A stretch of 64,000 nucleotides of DNA from Hyphodiscus hymeniophilus (taxonomy: Eukaryota > Ascomycota > Leotiomycetes > Helotiales > Hyphodiscaceae), in contig VNKQ01000004.1 in the NCBI GenBank assembly GCA_016508695.1, forward strand, positions 2,232,001-2,296,000, in the 5' to 3' direction. The notes below the pieces were generated by a model. It was not told the origin of the DNA. It did not search any database and saw only the letters and a list, made by a program, of their open reading frames with translations. The position numbers were made by a program, and so were the translations under genes. Below are positions 56,642 to 64,000 of this stretch, piece by piece (the stretch's first letter is position 1; each line of letters begins with the position of its first letter).

Positions 56642-59600
56642 GCAAATCATGAACCAAAAAGAATGTTCAGGACAATGATTTGATGGTGTCAAAGGGGGAG
56701 CCGAGTACTCCTACAGGTTTGGGCGTGGTTCTATGGAAAGAGTACATCAACTAGGCCGCCTCCGCTTCTCCATCAGAAGTATCCTACTATCCTCCGTACG
56801 AGGCAGTCATGCCTGAGCATCTCGAACCAGTCCTGACCTGCATCCACCATTTAATTCATGATCCATCCAGAGCCGGGCAGCATTCGCATCTCGGTCAGCC
56901 ACACCGTAAGCGCCCTCGCCTTCAAGCTGGGGATGAATCCATCCTATCATAGGCCACTCGCCTCAAAAACTGTTGCCTCTGGAGCCGGGCTAGAAGTCCG
57001 GGATGCGGAAGCCCCCTCTTCTGCCAGGATTGTGGTGATTGCTGTAAGTACTTTTCAGCCAGATCCCTCGCCTGATCTGAGGTTATTCTTATCCAGTTCT
57101 CGACGAAACAAAATGTCCTCAATTAATGGCATATTTAGAGGATGGGGGTGTGAGAAGTAGTATGCACTCATGCAGAGCCTCATAATAGGTTGCAGACGTC
57201 AGTACACTGAGTACAGTAAGGATTATTCCTGGCGGATTGGCTTGAAGGACTGCATTCCCACTCTCTCTCACCGACTTGGGTTTCGACGCCGAGAATAGAA
57301 ACCAGCCCCCCAGGTACTACCCAAGGCTTGCCCACATCCACTCTCAGGCCGCTCGTTGTACCTGCTTCTCCCTTCCATCCTATAAAATTCAGTGATGGTA
57401 ATTCTTCAACGTTCAGAAATTCGAGTTCCAAACTCAAAAGGTGCTCCACACAGGCGGCTGCTGAGGAGGCCTACCCTATCGGATGCACTGTGATCACATA
57501 AACCCTTCCCTTTCAACTGGGATTGAGCTTGAACTTTTTTGAAATGTGAAGCTTAAAACATCGAGTTGTTAACATTCGAATGTCCTTCTGACTCCATCAA
57601 TCAGTGTCATCCCTCGGGCGCTTCGACGGACATATGACTTGGATACTGAGGAACAGGGGAAACCGATAGAGTGGAAAGAAGTATCACCATCCAACCCCTT
57701 TGCTTGGAAAACAACCCCAGGTTGCTTTCAGCGCTTCCCGTGGCTCTTGGGCTGCATACTGGGCCCGCAGATCGGTTTGCTGCCGAAAGCCTCACAAGGC
57801 GAGACAGCAGGCAATGACAGTCACGAAAAATGATAGAATACTTCATCCAATACACATATAATGTGAAGCCATGCCCATCAACGAGGAGAAATCCGGGCAG
57901 ACACTGCAACCTGCAATTTAGTTTCTTGGGTCGATGCGGCCCGAACCTCGATAGTGGAGCTAAAGGGCACTGGTCATGTGTAAGAAGCTCAACGTCAAAC
58001 TGCCCTTGCTGCTCATTCACAGCTTACCATATTCTGAAATACCAATCGCAGAATTGATGCTGTATTTCTTCTTCTCCAACTCATTTGCTCCATGCAAAAA
58101 AGTGCAGCTTCACGTGACCGGTCTCAATGGCGTCGATTCGAGGGCACATTGAATTCCAATACTCAGTCTAGAAATTCGTTTGTCCAGCAACATCCATGTA
58201 CAAGCGCCAATGTTCAAAGGTTTTAAGTAAAGCTTGTGACACTTAGTCCTATAAATAATGGCTCGTCTGGTGGCCAGGACTTTGTCGACGGTTGCAACAG
58301 GATTGTGGGGCCAAAGAACGATTCTTCCATCAGAAAAGCGCAGGTACGCCTATATCGACATTATCTCACCATGGAAAGGAACTTCTCAGATCATTCAGCC
58401 TCCCTCGTCTATTCACACCGCAGATCTTCTGCGCATTTTATTGATACTCGCGCGCCTTTATGCTTGGGTTCATGCAAAAGATACTAGAAAACGGAGTGAT
58501 TACAAGCTGCAACAACTTGAAACTTTCGAGTCATGTTGGGAGCTTCTGTATGATGAGAAGATTGACAGCCACGCTTGATCTAAGTCTTTGCATGGGTAGT
58601 GTATCATCGGTTGGAACCCTAATTCCCTTGCGTTGTATGGGGTCGTTAAACCACTCCCTGTCCTAGATTTCATTCTTGAGCACTTTCTCCGTCTTTTGCC
58701 AACCCACGGATATGAAGGTCTTTATCGTCAATTGAGATTGTCACTTCCGTAGTCGCTCTTATTGGGATATATTGAGGTATGCGCAACAGAAAACCCCCAT
58801 CAAAACCAAGATTATTGTCAGCGGACAACTTCTAGCGCAGCTTTTGCTATCGCTGCCCAGCGAAGAATACAGACCAAGTAACTCGCTCAGTTACGAGTCC
58901 CGTGCCACCGTCCTGTGCGACGACGTCGATACCAACGTGGACTACTGAATGGTAGGACTTTACTAACTTAGTCCTTTCTAGATCGCCCGTGAGATTTGAA
59001 CAGAATTGCAGGGAGAAAAGAAATAGCAAAGCAGGAACGATAGTACGGAAGGCCGTGCAGCTCGCAAGTGCCTGTCATTTCGACACAAAAATAAATGCTT
59101 GAAGAATGAAGCGGAGTGAAATCAACTCGGTGGACAGTCAGGTAGCGGAATGGCTCAGGAATACCTGAAGACTGTTTCTCTAAAATTTCTCTGGAGAATA
59201 GAACTCCTGGTAGCGACACTAAAATATACTCTGCCAATCCGGGAGCATTGCCGCCAAAGATCATATTTGGACAACAAATAATAGCACATATGTCTCTGCG
59301 ACGAAATTCTAATGAGGTGGAGAGAGCTCAGGGCTGATTTGATTGGCCCGAAAGAAAACAAGCACATTGCACTGTCACGTGATCGTGCCTTCGGCCGAGG
59401 TCTTCGCATGCTTGGGTTTCCCCAGACTCACGGATTCACATGCTTGACCAAGCCACCAGCAGGAACGTCACAATGCTTGCACAGTTTTATGATCTCGATA
59501 ACTGACGAACCAAACCACGATGTGACTGGAACTGCTGAAGCATTTCGACTCAGGAGAATAAGCAACAAACATATTCAATTACCTCTTAAAGGGGGGTTGA

Positions 59601-59690
59601 AGGGACATGAAGCCATGAAGTTTGGCTGAAAACAACGGCCATCCCAGCATTCAACTCTGCAAAGCCACTCCCAAACTCACTGATCGCATA
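56642..59690. other. 3.0 kb gene-poor interval
   Basis: Short ORFs on both strands lack domains. One at 58258-58578 (106 codons) sits just after a CTATAAATA box at about 58250 and may be expressed, but nothing else supports it. No tRNA, repeat array or transposon ends were recognised. Confidence 0.45.
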
Positions 59691-62185
59691 ATGGCTGTTC
59701 ACTCAACTCTACGAGGGTCTGAGGATCCATTACGATTAATATACCGCCAGTATGCCGACCTCCTGCGCGAACGACTCAAGAACACCTCGAAAGCAACTCG
59801 GCTTTTGGGAACACTGTTCCTGACTGCCTCCATCATAGCTGGAGGAATAGGAGGCTCAAGATGGTGGAAGAAACGGGGAGCAGAGAAAGAGCAAGGCAGG
59901 CGACTGCTACGAAGAAATTCTGGTTTGAAGAATAAGGACGGCTCGCGAGTCATCTTCGTCCCCTACAAAGACTCAACTTCGAAAGTCACAATCTATCCTA
60001 CAAAGCCCATGACATTCGACGCCCATCGTCGGCTGTTTCTTAACCCTCCAAGAGCCTCCGGTCTCACTGATGGCCAGCAAACCCCTCAGATACCTCCTCC
60101 GCAAACGAAACCAGGTCTCAATTTGGCATTCCTACACCAGTTCCTCAGTCTGCTGAGTATAATGATACCAAGATGGACAAGCAAAGAGACGGGTTTGTTA
60201 CTGAGTCATGGTTTTTTCCTCATGCTCCGGACCTATCTGTCTTTGGTGGTGGCGCGGCTGGACGGCGAAATTGTACGGGACCTCGTTGCCGGGAATGGGA
60301 AATCGTTCATCTGGGGCATTATCAAGTGGTGCGGTATTGGGAGTTTTGCTTCATATACAAACGCCATGATCAAGTTTCTACAATCGAAGGTCTCGATAGC
60401 ATTCCGGACACGACTCACAAGATACATCCACGATTTATACCTCAACAACAATCTAAATTACTACAAATTATCGAACTTGGATGGCGGAATAGGGCAGGGT
60501 GCCGATCAATTCATCACTCAGGATCTTACACACTTCTGCGCTTCAGCTGCTAGTCTCTATTCGTCGCTAGGGAAGCCCTTCGTTGATCTTCTAGTCTTCA
60601 ATTATCAACTCTATAGATCGCTTGGTCCTCTAGCTTTGACTGGATTACTGAGCAACTACTTTTTGACCGCCACAATCCTCAGGCGATTATCTCCGCCGTT
60701 CGGGAAGCTAAAAGCGGTCGAGGGGCGCAAAGAGGGTGATTTCAGAGGACTACACGCTCGGCTGATAGCGAACGCTGAAGAAGTCGCATTCTATGGAGGT
60801 GCTAGTATGGAAAAGAATTTCCTAGATCGGGAATTCCGAAGTCTAAAAAAGTGGATGGAAGGTATTTATACGTTGAAAATCCGCTACAACATTCTCGAAG
60901 ACTTCGTTCTGAAATACAGCTGGAGTGCATACGGCTATCTTCTAAGCTCCCTGCCTGTCTTTCTACCAGCTTGGGGTGGACTTGGTGGTATCCAAGAGCT
61001 TGCGGAGATATCCGGCAGCGGAGGTAGAGAACGTGGTCGCATGAAGGAATTTATCACCAACAAACGGCTCATGTTGTCGCTGGCCGATGCTGGAGGACGA
61101 ATGATGTACTCCATCAAAGATCTCTCTGAGCTTGCGGGATATACCAGCAGAGTGTACACTCTCATTTCGGCACTCCATCGAGTGCATGCAAACGCTTACT
61201 TTCCACCCCGTGGCACGCCTCCCGAAGTTTTCTCTCTTTCCGACGTGCAAGGCACTATACAGAAGGGATACGACGGTGTTCGTTTAGAGAATGTCCCCGT
61301 CGTTGCACCTTCGATATTCCCACATGGTGGCGAAGAGCTGATCGATTCGCTCTCGCTAATCGTCCACTCGGGTGAACATCTCCTCGTAAGCCTCAAATTC
61401 TCCCCTAGGCAACATGTACTAACGAACACCAGATCTCCGGTGCAAACGGTGTAGGCAAGTCAGCTGTAGCACGCATTGTAGCAGGTCTCTGGCCTGTCTA
61501 CCGCGGCCTGGTTTCTCGCCCTCGTACTGCAGGCACAGATGGCATCATGTTCCTTCCCCAACGACCTTACCTTTCCGTCGGCACGCTGCGCGATCAAGTC
61601 ATTTATCCCGATGGTGAGATTGAGATGCGTGATCGCGGGCGTCGAGACATCGAGCTCAAGCGTGTGCTCGAAGAAGCTCGTCTCGGCTACCTCCCTGACC
61701 GAGAAGGCGGCTGGGACACGCGAAAAGAATGGAAAGACGTTCTATCTGGTGGCGAGAAACAGCGGATGGCAATCGCAAGGCTACTATATCACGAGCCTCG
61801 TTATGCGTTCATTGATGAAGGCACAAGCGCTGTGAGCAGTGACGTCGAGGGGCTCTTGTATGAGAGGTGTAAGGAGAAAGGGATCACGCTCATCACGATC
61901 TCAACGAGGGCGAGCTTGAAGAAGTATCATACTTTCAATCTGACGCTGGGGCTTGGGGAGGATGGGACGGGTTGGGACTATGAGAGGATTGGTACTGAGA
62001 AGGAGAAGATGGGTGTGGAGAGGGAGTTGGTGGAGCTGAGGGAGAGATTGGAGAAGGTCAAGGAATGGGAGACTAGGAAGGGACAGATTGAAGCTGAGTT
62101 AGCGAAAGTATGGGTAGAGGGAGGAGACGTCTTGGAAACTCCTGCCTATGTGGACGATAAGAAAGGACATGTACAAGCTCAATGA
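59691..62185 (+). CDS. Peroxisomal ABC half-transporter (ABCD/Pxa family)
   Basis: Exons 59691-61385 and 61433-62185 give 815 residues, one membrane domain plus one nucleotide-binding domain. The start at 59691 (MAVHSTLRG) fits the family better than 59622. The membrane part holds several helices and the peroxisomal EAA-like motif NAEEVAFYGGASMEK (about 385). The ATPase has Walker A GANGVGKS, the Q-loop PQRPYLSVGTL, signature LSGGEKQRM and Walker B AFIDEGTSAV. The usual H-loop His of the family appears replaced (STRASLKKYH). A charged coiled tail follows (about 750-800). Such proteins pair into heterodimers importing long-chain acyl-CoA for beta-oxidation. The 47 nt intron splits the protein just before Walker A. 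Confidence 0.92.
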
Positions 62186-63007
62186 CGATCCATAATTGAT
62201 TGTGTAGGCTTTAGCTTCGGGATAACTGTATTAATCCTTCTCAACCTGGGAGCCATGTGCAGCACAACAAGCCGACAATTCATACAAGGTATCGAGCGAC
62301 GAGAGTTGAGAAGCTCTGTAACGGAGCAATAGTCGATCCTATTCAATCCTTTCGATTACGTCTGATTTTGGCCATTCGCACGGCGCATAGTCGCGCCCTT
62401 CGTCTCAGGGTCTGCGGGGCAGATTGCAGTGTGGCTGTCAGCCCAACTGGTGAGACGAAGAAGCACGTCGGTATGCCGACAACCATACGCTGCTGCGTCA
62501 CGCGGCACCCGGACCGCTCTACCTTAATAGTCGCCACCAGGGTCCAGGTGGCCAGCCGGGGACTTTACTACTGTTTTCCGACAGGGAATTCCCAAGAGGA
62601 TAGTTTGGTGCTTTGGACTCTGGTGTTCAAGGATTGCAAGTAGGGAGGTCGGGAGAGCTCGCTTAAAGTCCCGTTTCGTAGGACATCCCCTTTTCCATGT
62701 CCAGCGAATTGGCACAATCCAAACGACCAGAGTGGTCAGTACGCCACCCACCTCATCTGTTCTTGTTCAACGGAGGCTCCAGAGCTCTCCACTGTTCCAT
62801 GCATACTCGCTGAGCAGTTGCGGTGTTTTCTCGGCTGTAACGGATATACGGGGTACAGAGGTCCACAGGTCCACAGGCCCATAGGTCTATGTCCGAAAAC
62901 TGTGGTTTTAATACTTTTGGCCTTCGAAGTAGACAATCAGAATACGTGTGTTGGTTGAACGTTCGAGCGTACGGCTTAATCATTAAGCCGTACACTTAGC
63001 AGGTTCT
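62186..63007. other. Intergenic before the SnoaL-like pseudogene
   Basis: About 820 bp. It includes the ABC transporter 3' flank. ORFs in several frames show no domain. Confidence 0.45.
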
Positions 63008-63636
63008 GTGGGTATATATGCCAAGCAACACCTCTCTTCGGCCTTGACAAAAAATGGGAACGCAAAATTCTCATTCAAAGCCGTTACACCACTTGATCGA
63101 AATCTGCTCAAGATATCACATCCCCATACTCTCGCCGGCCTCGCTGACCGGGAGGCCTGCGCCGATGCAATGTACGGAGTACTCATAGGCTTCGACCACA
63201 ACGACACCTCAATTTTCGACACGGTATTTGTCGACGAAGACGTTGTTTTTGTCTTCAGGGGAAAAGAGATCAGAGGTCTCTCTACCATCAAAGCGACGAT
63301 GCTCAGCGCCACAGGACCACTGATCACCACACACATGGCCAGCAACGTGCGAGTGGACATCACAGAAGGAGTAGAGACTGCATCTTTGACAGCCAATGCG
63401 CTGGCATAGCACTGTCCACCGGGAAGAGGCGAAGAGACAGATGGGCAAAGTATTTGGTTGGGAGCGAGTATATCATTGACTTGGTGAAGACGGAGGAGGG
63501 AGAGTGGAAGATCAAGAGGTGGGCGATGATAATCATCTGGACTCAGGGGGTATTTCGGTTATGCAAAGACCCGGTTGACACTCGGAATGATATGATGAAT
63601 GGACGGCTTGTGGGAAACTATTGTTGCTGGGCATAA
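63008..63636 (+). pseudogene. SnoaL/NTF2-like fold protein, inactivated
   Basis: The frame from 63008 gives DREACADAMYGVLIGFDHND, FDTVFVDEDVVFVF and GLSTIKATMLSATGPL, a pattern of fungal SnoaL-like domain proteins (cone-shaped alpha+beta fold, often polyketide cyclase- or isomerase-like). It stops at TAG 63407-63409. Past this stop the same frame continues as HCPPGRGEETDGQS; then at about 63450 a one-base shift is needed to reach YLVGSEYIIDLVKTEEGEWK and WTQG, still domain-like. So one nonsense codon (expected Gln) and one frameshift split it. The first 40 residues of the open part are unlike the family and may not be coding. No other gene is downstream in the window. Confidence 0.65.
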
Positions 63637-64000
63637 TAACTCGGAAGTGAGTGCCTTAGATGTCTCTGAGATGAAAATCAAAGTTGATACGGGTACATGA
63701 ATATAACTTTGTGTTATATTATCTTGTGCTCCAGACTCTGTTTGGAGTCCATCAAACAAACGCGCATGGAAACGATAATGTATCTAGTATCTTGGGCATC
63801 ATCGCATGAGCATTCGATTTTGTTGCACGTCGACAAGCGAGATCTCGATTTCGATCTCGATCTGGGTGCAGACTCGCTTAGCTCTGGATCGGGCCCCGCT
63901 CAATCAACAAAATCTGGTCTTGAAGACAGAAATCCCATACAATCCCTATGTTGGAAACTTCTCTCCAGAGAGCTTTATTGCACGTCTTACCTTAGTAAGA
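63637..64000. other. Non-coding right edge
   Basis: The last 360 bp show no gene. A short GATCTCGATTTCGATCTCGATC inverted-like string is at about 63840-63862. Confidence 0.4.

Noticed and set aside
58258..58578. 106-codon ORF after a TATA-like box
   Set aside because: Only length and one weak upstream motif support it; composition is not clearly protein-like.
63407..63409. RIP as the cause of the stop codon in the SnoaL-like gene
   Set aside because: A single C-to-T change cannot separate RIP from ordinary mutation; nearby sequence shows no dense C-to-T pattern that I could judge by eye.

Overview
This window is nuclear DNA of a filamentous ascomycete (Pezizomycotina). Most genes are split by 45-230 nt spliceosomal introns with GT donors, internal CTAAC/CTGAC-like branch sites and AG acceptors. 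Intergenic gaps are 0.1-3 kb, there are no operons, and the gene set is typically fungal (GAS-type glucanosyltransferase, RCR-type chitin regulator, GT28 sterol glucosyltransferase, peroxisomal ABC transporter). The protein sequences look most like Leotiomycetes/Helotiales, but that placement is from recognition only.

Layout. 1-1771 (-): 5' part of an unrecognised Cys/His nuclear-type protein that runs off the left edge. 2268-3882 (+): MTC1-like protein. 3.9-7.0 kb: long non-coding stretch. 7043-9265 (+): Rck2/Srk1-type stress kinase. 10367-13750 (-): alanyl-tRNA synthetase with alternative mitochondrial and cytosolic starts. 13905-14638 (+): small unknown acidic protein. 14870-15549 (-): RCR-family membrane protein. 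16312-21182 (-): CORVET subunit Vps8. 21.2-23.6 kb: gene-poor. 23582-24653 (+): GPALPP/DUF3752 gene broken by two frame changes, followed by unidentified coding-like debris. 26039-27702 (-): membrane RING-H2 protein. 29514-30617 (+): cyclophilin H. 31310-31816 (+): glycine-rich repeat protein. 32243-33604 (-): secreted protein with an LPMO-like N-terminal histidine. 35757-36818 (+): metallo-beta-lactamase-fold hydrolase. 37967-39738 (-): GH72-CBM43 glucanosyltransferase with GPI signal. 41318-42390 (-): short-chain dehydrogenase. 43942-45446 (-): multi-cysteine zinc-type protein. 46543-51058 (-): sterol glucosyltransferase with a C-terminal ubiquitin-interacting-like array. 52809-53526 (-): Sec61 beta. 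54314-56187 (-): Psr1-type phosphatase. 56312-56641 (+): small unknown ORF. 59691-62185 (+): peroxisomal ABC half-transporter. 63008-63636 (+): SnoaL-like pseudogene.

Functionally the window mixes housekeeping genes (translation, splicing, ER translocation, endosomal tethering, peroxisomal import) with cell-wall and surface genes (GH72, RCR, LPMO-like, sterol glucosyltransferase) and stress signalling (Rck2-like kinase, Psr1-like phosphatase). I see no gene cluster, transposon with intact ends, CRISPR, tRNA or rRNA. The most notable points are a GC-AG intron, a start-codon-only coding exon in Sec61 beta, two frame-broken genes, the LPMO-like secreted protein, and the glycosyltransferase-UIM fusion. 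Exon boundaries were set by hand from splice motifs, reading-frame continuity and remembered family sequence.
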